A stretch of 7,064 nucleotides of DNA. Origin: an uncultured Bacilli bacterium. Its GTDB lineage: Bacteria > Bacillota_I > Bacilli_A > RF39 > UBA660. Shown one piece after another: positions 1 to 5,296 of this stretch. The translations under genes were made by a program, and so were the position numbers. The notes beneath the pieces were generated by a model, which searched no databases, had not been told where the DNA came from, and worked only from the letters and a program-made list of their open reading frames with translations. The number at the start of each line of letters is the position of its first letter. Positions within the stretch are counted from its first letter, which is position 1. The stretch covers positions 1 to 7,064 of the forward strand of contig CALVMI010000095.1 of assembly GCA_944345045.1 (NCBI GenBank), given 5' to 3'.

Positions 1-99
1 CAAAACAAACTAAAAACAGAAATGAAAAAAAGTAATGGCATCGATTATAATAGCGATAATATGAAAAAAATTGAAAATATTCTTCGTCGTACTAAATAG
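1..99 (+). CDS. C-terminal end of an unidentified protein (partial)
   Basis: The frame beginning at position 1 is open for 32 codons and ends at TAG (97-99), so this is the tail of a gene starting left of the window. The visible peptide is hydrophilic and lysine-rich, runs from QNKLKTEMKK to ENILRRTK, and has no motif I recognise. A terminator hairpin begins at the stop codon, which supports a real gene end. I cannot assign a family from so short a piece. Confidence 0.55.
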   Translation, partial: QNKLKTEMKKSNGIDYNSDNMKKIENILRRTK

Positions 100-121
100 T
101 GTGTATTATCACACTTTTTTT
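98..121 (+). terminator. Intrinsic terminator of the left-edge gene
   Basis: AGTGTG (98-103) pairs with CACACT (110-115) around a six-base loop and is followed directly by a run of T (116-121). It overlaps the TAG stop of the upstream frame. Confidence 0.75.
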
Positions 122-126
122 CATGT

Positions 127-150
127 AAAAAAGAACTCTTTTCAAGTTCT
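127..150 (-). terminator. Intrinsic terminator after tRNA-Arg
   Basis: Read on the minus strand, AGAACT (150-145) and AGTTCT (137-132) form a six-bp stem with a seven-base loop, followed by a T run (132-127). It lies 17 bases past the tRNA 3' end and faces the plus-strand terminator at 98-121, so it closes the yceD/rpmF/tRNA side. Confidence 0.75.
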
Positions 151-166
151 CTTCTAATTCTTAAAG

Positions 167-243
167 TGGTGTCCTGGGCGAGATTCGAACTCACGACCGA
201 TCGCTTAGAAGGCGATTGCTCTATCCAGCTGAGCTACCAGGAC
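167..243 (-). tRNA. tRNA-Arg (anticodon UCU), CCA encoded
   Basis: The minus strand folds as a complete cloverleaf. The acceptor stem GTCCTGG/CCAGGAC is seven perfect pairs. The D stem is GCTC/GAGC and the anticodon stem ATCGC/GCGAT. The anticodon loop CTTCTAA gives anticodon TCT, reading AGA. The T arm is GTGAG-TTCGAAT-CTCGC. The discriminator base is A and the 3' CCA is encoded (169-167). A dedicated promoter sits just upstream, so the tRNA need not rely on read-through from rpmF. Confidence 0.97.
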
Positions 244-250
244 GTATAAA

Positions 251-280
251 GAAATTATAATACCTTTTTATTATAATTTC
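251..280. repeat. Perfect 11-bp inverted repeat over the tRNA promoter
   Basis: GAAATTATAAT (251-261) and ATTATAATTTC (270-280) are exact inverted copies around an eight-base centre. The repeat covers the -10 box and most of the -35 box of the tRNA promoter. In rpmF mRNA it could also form an AT-only hairpin just past the rpmF stop codon. A role as terminator, mRNA end stabiliser or operator cannot be decided by reading. Confidence 0.7.
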
Positions 281-282
281 AA
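254..282 (-). promoter_or_regulatory. Sigma-A promoter of tRNA-Arg
   Basis: The -35 box TTGAAA (282-277) and -10 box TATAAT (259-254) are separated by 17 bp. The predicted start at about 247 is four bases before the mature tRNA 5' end. Hexamers and spacing are identical to the yceD promoter at 1011-1039. The element lies in the 47-bp gap between rpmF and the tRNA. Confidence 0.8.
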
Positions 283-290
283 TTTAAATA

Positions 291-503
291 TTATTCTTCA
301 TCTTGTTTTACATGTAAAACATCTTCATTTTTATAATATCCACACTTAGCACAAGCACGATGTGGTCTTAAATTTGCTCCACATTTTGGACAAGCAGTAA
401 TAACTCCAACTTCTTTTTTAAGATGTGTACGACGCATTCTTTTTTTTGTCTTACTTGTTCTTCTAAATGGAACTGCAAATAATTGAAGGTTAAGTCTCAT
501 CAT
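291..503 (-). CDS. rpmF: 50S ribosomal protein L32 with an L27-like leader peptide
   Basis: This encodes large-subunit protein L32, 70 residues from the chosen start. The conserved core AVPFRRTSKTKKRMRRTH is followed by a zinc ribbon with paired cysteines C38/C41 and C51/C54 (CPKC and CAKC). L32 normally begins MAVPFRRT. Here the Met position is Phe and the chain extends upstream as MMRLNLQLF, which matches the leader of Firmicute L27 (for example MLKLNLQFF before Ala) that protease Prp removes. I infer cleavage between F9 and A10, leaving a 61-residue mature L32. Start: the ribosome site AAGGAG (514-509) lies five bases before ATG at 503. An ATG at 500 is the alternative. The GTG at 509 overlaps the ribosome site and is excluded. 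The gene starts two bases after yceD, and its ribosome site lies in the last yceD codons, so the two are likely translationally coupled. Confidence 0.95.
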   Translation of the reverse strand: MMRLNLQLFAVPFRRTSKTKKRMRRTHLKKEVGVITACPKCGANLRPHRACAKCGYYKNEDVLHVKQDEE

Positions 504-505
504 TC

Positions 506-1000
506 TCACTCCTTTTTCTTTTCAAGAAGCTCCATTAATGGAGCCAATCTAGGATCGATTGTTTTCTCGTTTTCCTCACCGACTATTTTCCAACCCGCAT
601 CATCCTTAGGACTTTCCAAAGAATCACATACAGTATAGCTAATCGGTTTTTCCAGAACAATATTTTCCCATAAAATCGCTATAATATCAAGTGTATTTTG
701 CGAATTTTCTAAAAATCTACCACAAATTTCGCTATCCGAATCAATTTTTTCTTCAAATTCAAAACTAAATGGATATAAAACAGGTTTCAAATCACGAGCA
801 TCCTGTAATAATAATTTTCCCTCACATTTTATATGTAGTAAATCTTCTTGATCTAAATTCTTATAAATTTCCATTTCCAAATAAACATCTTGAATATCTA
901 ATATGTCCATATTTTCATAATATTCTTTGGAAACCGTTATTTTTCCTTTATAAGAAACGGGTCTAATTGGTACTTTTGTTAAATCTTCTATCATACGCAT
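506..1000 (-). CDS. yceD: YceD/YlbN (DUF177) 23S rRNA accumulation protein
   Basis: This 164-residue protein belongs to the DUF177/YceD family, known to be needed for normal 23S rRNA accumulation and almost always found directly before rpmF, as here. Visible family features are an LTKVPIRPVSY-type N-terminus, a central beta-rich region (about residues 20-90) with IKCEGKLLLQDAR where many relatives carry cysteines, and the conserved tail IDPRLAPLMELLEKK. Start: ATG 1000 puts the conserved Leu at residue 7, close to Bacillus relatives. ATG 994 is possible and GTG 1003 is in frame. The open frame reaches 1039, but that Met lies inside the promoter -35 box. The predicted transcript starts at about 1004, leaving essentially no leader and no full ribosome site. 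The stop is TGA, showing that UGA terminates in this genome. Confidence 0.88.
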   Translation of the reverse strand: MRMIEDLTKVPIRPVSYKGKITVSKEYYENMDILDIQDVYLEMEIYKNLDQEDLLHIKCEGKLLLQDARDLKPVLYPFSFEFEEKIDSDSEICGRFLENSQNTLDIIAILWENIVLEKPISYTVCDSLESPKDDAGWKIVGEENEKTIDPRLAPLMELLEKKKE

Positions 1001-1010
1001 CACTAAATTT

Positions 1011-1039
1011 ATTATAATATAATTTGCGTGAAATTTCAA
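1011..1039 (-). promoter_or_regulatory. Sigma-A promoter of yceD-rpmF
   Basis: TTGAAA (1039-1034), a 17-bp spacer and a perfect TATAAT (1016-1011) are seen on the minus strand. The expected start is A at about 1004, only a few bases before the yceD start codon. The element lies in the gap shared with the divergent tmcAL gene. TATAAT also reads on the plus strand at 1013-1018 and 1018-1023 and may serve tmcAL, but I see no good plus-strand -35 box. Confidence 0.8.
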
Positions 1040-1069
1040 TCTATGATAGACTTTTATATAGGTGATTAC

Positions 1070-2191
1070 ATGGAAATTGTTGGTTTAATTACGGAATATA
1101 ATCCCTTTCACAACGGACACATTTATCACATTGAAAAATGTCGAAGTCTTTATCCTGATTCTCTACTTATTCTAGTGTTAAACGGATATTTTTTAGAACG
1201 CGGTGAAATTAGCGTTTTATCAAAAGAAGACAAAACAAAACTCGCTTTAGAATATGGCATAGATCTAGTTTTAGAACTTCCGGTCATCTACGGAACACAA
1301 TCTGCAGACAGTTTTGCCAAAGCAGCTCTTTTCATTCTAAACAAATTTCAAGTAACGACTTTAGTCTTTGGTAGTGAAACAAATGATATAAATAAACTTA
1401 CCAAAATTGCCCAAAAACAAATTGACGAAAAAATCACTCTTTCTAATTCTTTTGAAAGTTACCCTAAACGTTTACAAACATCTTTAAAAATTTCTAAATT
1501 AAATCCCAATGATTTATTAGGAATTAGTTATATTAAAACCATTTTAGAAAATAAGTATCCTATAACTCCAGTAAGCATTTTAAGAACGAGTTCTTATCAT
1601 GATCTCACTTCTAACGAAAAAGTAATCAGTGCTTCAAACATTCGCGAAAAGCACAAAAAACAGCAAAATATTACCAACTATTTACCAGAAAAAGCCATCA
1701 CAAATTGGCAATCTATTGATGAAGAAAAACTCTTCGCTTTAATTAAATATCGTATTTTAACTGATGCTCACTTAGATGAATACATAGATGTTACAGAAGG
1801 ATTAGATTATAAAATGCGCAATGAAATAGAAAAAACTTCTTCCCTTCAAGAACTTTTAGAATCACTAAAAAGCAAACGCTATACTTATAATCGTTTAAGA
1901 AGAATGCTTATTCATGTTTTACTAGGACATCAAAAAAAGCAAAATGAAATGCCCATCACTTATATTCGTGTTTTAGGTTTTAACCCTAAAGGTAAAAAAT
2001 ATTTACAAAAAAACCGTGATAAATTTTCTTCTATAACCAAAGTAAACAAAAACTCTCTTCAATACCAAGAAGAAAGAAAGTCCGCTCTAATATATGATTA
2101 TATAACTAGTTCTACCTCATCATTGTTTGATCAAAAAAACATGCCTATCATTTACAAAGATACAGTTGATAAAGAATCTAACCAAAAATAA
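1070..2191 (+). CDS. tmcAL: tRNA(Met) cytidine acetate ligase TmcAL (YlbM)
   Basis: TmcAL makes N4-acetylcytidine at the wobble base of elongator tRNA-Met from acetate and ATP, acting in the cytoplasm. The 373-residue protein opens with MEIVGLITEYNPFHNGH, the nucleotidyltransferase signature; the HxGH motif is H14-N-G-H17. Further family landmarks are VFGSETND (about residue 100), LLGISYIKTI, a SASNIRE motif in the middle, and RYTYNRLRRMLIHVLLG then RVLGFNPKGKKYL in the last third. Length is close to the roughly 400 residues of relatives. Start: AGGTGAT (1060-1066) three bases before ATG 1070 is an excellent ribosome site and matches the family N-terminus. The frame is open upstream to a GTG at 1028 but without family similarity. 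The gene is divergent from yceD, as in the Bacillus ylbM-ylbN-rpmF cluster. Its last 40 bases overlap the convergent sirA-like gene, and I find no terminator right after its stop. Confidence 0.94.
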   Translation: MEIVGLITEYNPFHNGHIYHIEKCRSLYPDSLLILVLNGYFLERGEISVLSKEDKTKLALEYGIDLVLELPVIYGTQSADSFAKAALFILNKFQVTTLVFGSETNDINKLTKIAQKQIDEKITLSNSFESYPKRLQTSLKISKLNPNDLLGISYIKTILENKYPITPVSILRTSSYHDLTSNEKVISASNIREKHKKQQNITNYLPEKAITNWQSIDEEKLFALIKYRILTDAHLDEYIDVTEGLDYKMRNEIEKTSSLQELLESLKSKRYTYNRLRRMLIHVLLGHQKKQNEMPITYIRVLGFNPKGKKYLQKNRDKFSSITKVNKNSLQYQEERKSALIYDYITSSTSSLFDQKNMPIIYKDTVDKESNQK

Positions 2192-2577
2192 TCTTTTTCG
2201 GTAAAATCACATACAAAAAAACGACTGTTTTTCCCAAGTTCTTCTAAAAATCTAGGCTTAATCACATTAGTTTCAAGCTTTAAATAGGTTTTGTTTAAAG
2301 TCAAAATTGTATTTTCTTTACGATAAACATCATGCATACTATGTACATTGCGATATTTCATGTAAAAATAATTTTCTTTATATCTTTTAAAAAGAGCAAT
2401 ATCCAAATCTTTAATTGCAATAGGTTCAATAACCTGATTTAAAAAAACATACCCCAAACGAATATCATCAGGCTCACGATAATAAATAGTTTCTAATGTA
2501 TTAAAAAGCATATAAGGATTTTCCTTCGTAATTTTTTCTAAATCCTTTTTTATTTGAAAAATATAAAAAACACGCAT
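2152..2577 (-). CDS. sirA: SirA-like protein (DnaA-binding replication inhibitor family)
   Basis: This 141-residue protein resembles Bacillus SirA (YneE), which binds domain I of DnaA and blocks replication initiation at sporulation onset. From memory of the Bacillus sequence the spacing agrees: an MRVFYIFQIKKD start against MxxxYYTYLIKEE, an LNQVIEPI segment against ITQPIPIL, and a C-terminal FLEELGKNSRFFVCDF then YFWLD, against FFEVLKKVSPCFLAFDF then YGWLNP. Context adds support, since sirA follows tkt in Bacillus and does so here, 51 bp after the tkt-like stop. The ribosome site GAGGTGA (2588-2582) stands four bases before ATG 2577, but site and start codon lie in a long RNA hairpin (2565-2622), suggesting structure-controlled translation. 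The 3' end overlaps tmcAL by 40 bases. Whether this host sporulates is unknown, so the cue may differ from Bacillus. Confidence 0.72.
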   Translation of the reverse strand: MRVFYIFQIKKDLEKITKENPYMLFNTLETIYYREPDDIRLGYVFLNQVIEPIAIKDLDIALFKRYKENYFYMKYRNVHSMHDVYRKENTILTLNKTYLKLETNVIKPRFLEELGKNSRFFVCDFTEKDYFWLDSLSTVSL

Positions 2578-2622
2578 ATCTTCACCTCATTAATAGGATA
2601 ACAAAAGATATGCGCATTTTTT
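2565..2622 (-). promoter_or_regulatory. 18-bp RNA hairpin: tkt terminator and cover of the sirA start
   Basis: Arms 2605-2622 and 2565-2582 pair fully over 18 positions in minus-strand RNA, counting two G-U pairs, around a 22-base loop. The sirA start codon (2577-2575) is inside the 3' arm, and most of its ribosome site is in the loop. The 3' arm ends in six U followed by a further U-rich stretch, so the same element looks like an intrinsic terminator after the tkt-like gene. On the plus strand the core still pairs over 10 bp and is followed by CATTTTTT, so it could also stop transcripts coming from tmcAL. Confidence 0.65.
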
Positions 2623-2628
2623 GTCGAA

Positions 2629-4608
2629 TTATTTCATTAAAGTTTCAATTTTCATTTTTAAGCTATCATAATCAAATTCCATTTTTTGTAAAACTTCTAA
2701 ATAATTTCCTGAATATGTATAATCAGATATACTTAAAATAAATTCTTCACTTGTCGCAAAACGATACCAAAAATCACTTTTTCCTGCTTCAATTACAGCC
2801 GTTTTAACATTTCGCGGTAAAATCTGTTCGCGATAATTAGAACCCATTAGCAAAAATGTATCCAAAGAAGGCATTGAAACAACTCGGATATCTAAGCCAT
2901 TTTTTTGCAAATCAAAAGCAATTTGCATCGCGCTTACTACTTCACTTCCAGTGGCAATAATAATACCATCTAAATGGGAAACTTCTTTTTTAATAATGTA
3001 AGCTCCATATTGTACTGCTTTAGAATTTGATCCCGGAAGCTTTGGAATGCTATTCGTACTTATAACTAAAGCATTTGGTTTTTCGCTACGCAAAATAACT
3101 TCCCAAGCACCTAATAATTCTAAAATATCTGCAGGTCGATAAACCATTAAATTAGGAATACTGCGTAAAAAAGAAAGTTGTTCAACCGCCGTTCTAATAG
3201 GACCTTCTTCGCTATTGTAAACACTATCATGTGTAAATATATAAGTTACAGGTAAATTCATTAAAGCCGTTGCACGTATTCCAGAAAGCATTTCACTTGC
3301 AAATACCAATTTTGTCGAACCAAAAACCTTCAAACCTAATAAACTCATTCCGTTTAAAATATAGGCCATCGCTCTCTCACGTGTTCCAAAGCGAATATTT
3401 TTATGTAAAGGATTTTTATCATCTTGATAATTAGCTCCTCCTAAAAGAGTTTGACAAGACAAACTTAAACCAGCAGAACCTCCTAAAAAAAAGTTTGTTC
3501 GTGGTGCAATAAGATTCATCACTTTATAATTTGATTCAATCAAAGGTTCTCTATAACCATCGTTAATTTTATAATTAGAAGAATCAAAATCACTTGTAAA
3601 TTTTCCCTCTTCTAATAAACTCAAAATAGAATTTAAATAGGTACTATTAATCGTTTTTGCCCGACTATATTGTTCATCCCATTTTTTCTTTCTCTTATCA
3701 ACTCGACTTGTAATTTCACTATTTACATGAATTACCGTATCTTTAGAAATCTCAAAAGGTGGTAAAAATATATTATACTTTCTTTTTAAAGAATTTATAT
3801 CATCAAAAGACAACACGCCAGAATGAACGATGTTTTTACCTTCATTAAAAGAATCTTTACCAATAATATTTTGAAAAATCAACAAAGCAGGTTTTTTTTG
3901 GTGTAAAGCTGAATTTAAAGCCCTGGCTATTTCTTTTATATTGGAAGAATCTCTTAAACTATCAACGTAAAATCCTTTGCTTTGAAATTTTTTCGTTAAA
4001 TCCTCTTTTTGAACAGATTGTGAAGATCCTTCAGCCATCATATTATTAGCATCATATAAAAAGATTAAATTTTCTAAATTTTGCGCTCCAGCAAAGGAAA
4101 AAGCTTCTTCGCTTGTTCCACTTACCATGTCAGCGTCGCTTAGAAAACAATACGTTGTAAAATTTAAAAGTTGCAATTTTTCTTCCTCTTTTTGAATTAA
4201 AGATGAGATATATCTTCTACCCAAAGCATAACCAACGGCAGTTGCCACACCATCACCAGCTATTCCAGTCATTGCATCAACCCCAACCGGATTGTTTAAC
4301 TCAGGCATTCCAGGTGTACTAAAACCAAGTCTTCGAAAATTCATTAAATCATCTTTAGTAATCGGATAACCGGCCATACATAACATAGCATAATACAAAG
4401 GAGTTATATGTGCAGAAGATAAAATGATTCGATCACGATTAAAAAAAGAAGGATTTTTGGGAAACACATTAGCAACTTTTGTAAATAAAGTATACATAAC
4501 GGCTGCCATATCTAAACAAATTCCCGGATTGCCACTACCGGCTTTATTAATAATATCCATAGACAAAGACTTTAATTCATTTACCGCGCGAATATCATTT
4601 TGATTCAT
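2629..4608 (-). CDS. tkt: Transketolase-like protein with altered active site
   Basis: This 659-residue protein has the full transketolase layout: N-terminal ThDP-binding domain (about 1-310), pyrimidine domain (about 345-520) and C-terminal domain. Transketolase moves two-carbon ketol units between sugar phosphates in the pentose phosphate pathway. Retained positions are H67, the Mg-binding D158 and N188, H262, E411 (which activates ThDP) and H460. Many invariant positions are changed. SGHPG is SGNPG (N27). TPGHPE is TPGMPE (M101). GPLGQG is GIAGDG. GDG is SDA (157-159). The Glu of the following MEG is S163. GGSADL is GGSAGL (G380). GEDGPTH is SEEGPIR (E468, R472). The Arg of LTRQNLP is T518. 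Loss of the substrate histidines and phosphate-binding Arg argues against normal transketolase activity. Start: ATG 4608 lies eight bases after GGGAG; the GTG at 4617 overlaps that site. Position before sirA suggests it descends from the normal chromosomal tkt. Confidence 0.9.
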   Translation of the reverse strand: MNQNDIRAVNELKSLSMDIINKAGSGNPGICLDMAAVMYTLFTKVANVFPKNPSFFNRDRIILSSAHITPLYYAMLCMAGYPITKDDLMNFRRLGFSTPGMPELNNPVGVDAMTGIAGDGVATAVGYALGRRYISSLIQKEEEKLQLLNFTTYCFLSDADMVSGTSEEAFSFAGAQNLENLIFLYDANNMMAEGSSQSVQKEDLTKKFQSKGFYVDSLRDSSNIKEIARALNSALHQKKPALLIFQNIIGKDSFNEGKNIVHSGVLSFDDINSLKRKYNIFLPPFEISKDTVIHVNSEITSRVDKRKKKWDEQYSRAKTINSTYLNSILSLLEEGKFTSDFDSSNYKINDGYREPLIESNYKVMNLIAPRTNFFLGGSAGLSLSCQTLLGGANYQDDKNPLHKNIRFGTRERAMAYILNGMSLLGLKVFGSTKLVFASEMLSGIRATALMNLPVTYIFTHDSVYNSEEGPIRTAVEQLSFLRSIPNLMVYRPADILELLGAWEVILRSEKPNALVISTNSIPKLPGSNSKAVQYGAYIIKKEVSHLDGIIIATGSEVVSAMQIAFDLQKNGLDIRVVSMPSLDTFLLMGSNYREQILPRNVKTAVIEAGKSDFWYRFATSEEFILSISDYTYSGNYLEVLQKMEFDYDSLKMKIETLMK

Positions 4609-4637
4609 GATTTCCACTCCCTTTTTACTCTATGAAA

Positions 4638-4666
4638 AGTATAACAAATTTTTGCTCACGAGTAAA
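4638..4666 (-). promoter_or_regulatory. Promoter of the transketolase-like gene
   Basis: TTTACT (4666-4661), a 17-bp spacer and TATACT (4643-4638) are seen, with TGT directly before the -10 box giving an extended -10. The expected start at about 4631 leaves a 22-base leader holding the GGGAG ribosome site. The gene can therefore be expressed separately from the LexA-box promoter upstream. Confidence 0.6.
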
Positions 4667-4677
4667 TAAAAGAAAAA

Positions 4678-4818
4678 TTATTTTTCCAAATTTTCCTGAA
4701 TTGTAGTAACATTTATTTCATTTAATAAACGCATCCTAGCATTTAATAAAAGAACTCCTCCAACGATAACCAAATACAATAATAAAATAATTCCATATTT
4801 TTTGAAAAATCTTTCCAT
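4678..4818 (-). CDS. Small single-pass membrane protein, probable SOS-induced YneA/SosA analogue
   Basis: The protein has 46 residues: a basic N-terminus MERFFKKYG, one membrane segment (about residues 10-27, IILLLYLVIVGGVLLLNA), and a short tail ending ENLEK. ATG 4818 is chosen because GGAG in a GAGGGGAG tract lies six bases before it; the frame is open to 4860 but without a ribosome site. No LysM domain is present. In Bacillus and Staphylococcus the genes before tkt include yneA/sosA, small LexA-controlled membrane proteins that halt division after DNA damage. This gene occupies a similar position, has a similar N-terminal membrane anchor, and its promoter holds two LexA-type boxes. Function is inferred from position, topology and operators, not from sequence similarity, and it is shorter than known examples. 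It could instead be an unrelated LexA-controlled membrane peptide. Confidence 0.7.
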   Translation of the reverse strand: MERFFKKYGIILLLYLVIVGGVLLLNARMRLLNEINVTTIQENLEK

Positions 4819-4843
4819 TTTCCACTCCCCTCTTTCTGAAATT

Positions 4844-4873
4844 ATTTTATCATGATACATTTGTTCGTGTCAA
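4844..4873 (-). promoter_or_regulatory. Promoter of the small membrane protein gene
   Basis: A perfect TTGACA (4873-4868), an 18-bp spacer and TAAAAT (4849-4844) are seen on the minus strand. The predicted start A at about 4837 gives a leader of about 18 bases containing the ribosome site. A LexA-like box fills most of the spacer, the classic place for repression. Confidence 0.75.
4854..4867 (-). promoter_or_regulatory. LexA-type operator, box 1 (promoter spacer)
   Basis: CGAACAAATGTATC on the minus strand fits the Bacillus LexA/DinR consensus CGAACRNRYGTTYC with one mismatch, at position 12. It starts right after the -35 hexamer and would block RNA polymerase when occupied. Confidence 0.65.
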
Positions 4874-4881
4874 ACGCTTTA

Positions 4882-4895
4882 TAAACAAATGTTCG
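4882..4895 (-). promoter_or_regulatory. LexA-type operator, box 2 (upstream)
   Basis: CGAACATTTGTTTA on the minus strand fits CGAACRNRYGTTYC with two mismatches, at positions 8 and 14. Its centre is 28 bp upstream of that of box 1. Two boxes at one promoter strengthen the case for LexA control beyond either alone. Confidence 0.6.
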
Positions 4896-4957
4896 GCTCT
4901 TTACGTTTTTTTTAAACAAAGAACTGAATTTTTAATTACTAATTATTTAATTTATTT

Positions 4958-5171
4958 TCATAAAAGTAGCATATAGTACTTTACTGTTAAAAGAATCTGA
5001 ATCACATAACAGTCATCAAAATAAGTTTCAACATTCCTTAAAAATGCAGAAATGCTAAAATCATATTTTGCAAAAGTTTGCAATAATTTGGTAATTCATA
5101 AAATATACAATAAAGCGAATAAACATTCCAGAAACAAAACTCAAAACATATCATACCTTCTTTTTCGTCAT
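4958..5171 (-). pseudogene. Possible decayed small gene
   Basis: A good ribosome site (AGGTGAT, 5180-5174) precedes ATG 5171, but the frame reads MTKKKV and stops at TGA. Past that stop the same frame gives a hydrophobic, membrane-like stretch (YVLSFVSGMF then FIVYFMNYQI), then stops again near 5060. Another frame is open from 5095 to a TGA at 4958 and contains FLRNVETYFDDCYVIQ. Scattered open pieces in different frames after a good start site suggest a frameshifted remnant, but in AT-rich DNA this could be chance. No family is recognised. Confidence 0.25.
5068..5083. repeat. Inverted repeat TTGCAAA-AG-TTTGCAA
   Basis: Seven-base arms are exact inverted copies around a two-base centre, an operator-like shape. 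It lies inside the possible decayed gene and no promoter is evident around it, so it may be chance or a leftover. Confidence 0.5.
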
Positions 5172-5178
5172 TAATCAC

Positions 5179-5280
5179 CTATATCTTAAAATAATCACTA
5201 TTACCAAATATATCATCCTGATCTTTAGAAACATCAAAATTTAAATAATAATATGCAAATACAGTAAATCCTTTTTTCAT
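5179..5280 (-). CDS. Short ORF of 33 residues, doubtful
   Basis: ATG 5280 opens a 33-codon frame (MKKGFTVFAYYYLNF to NSDYFKI) ending in TAG at 5179. A weak AAGAGAG lies nine bases upstream. Its stop overlaps the ribosome site of the next start at 5171, an arrangement typical of coupled genes. No family is recognised, and no clear promoter lies between it and the terminator at 5318-5345. It may be a fragment of the same decayed unit as 4958-5171. Confidence 0.25.
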   Translation of the reverse strand: MKKGFTVFAYYYLNFDVSKDQDDIFGNSDYFKI

Positions 5281-5296
5281 ACTGTCCAACTCTCTT

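Noticed and set aside
769..966. 65-codon open frame on the plus strand
   Set aside because: It lies wholly inside yceD on the opposite strand, has no ribosome site and no family features, whereas yceD is a clear family member.
1028..1069. Longer N-terminus for TmcAL from GTG 1028
   Set aside because: The family begins at MxVVGLITEYNPFHNGH, and the strong AGGTGAT site fits ATG 1070. The extension overlaps the yceD promoter.
4609..4617. GTG 4617 start for the transketolase-like gene
   Set aside because: The G of this GTG is part of the GGGAG ribosome site. ATG 4608 has proper spacing. The same reasoning excludes GTG 509 for rpmF.
4666..4690. AT-only hairpin at the stop codon of the 46-residue gene as a terminator
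   Set aside because: The stem is six A-T/G-C pairs with a three-base loop and only a broken U run, too weak to call.
5153..5171. UGA read as tryptophan in the fragment at 5171 (code 4)
   Set aside because: Reading UGA as Trp would lengthen this fragment, but yceD ends at UGA exactly at the conserved family C-terminus, so UGA is a stop here.
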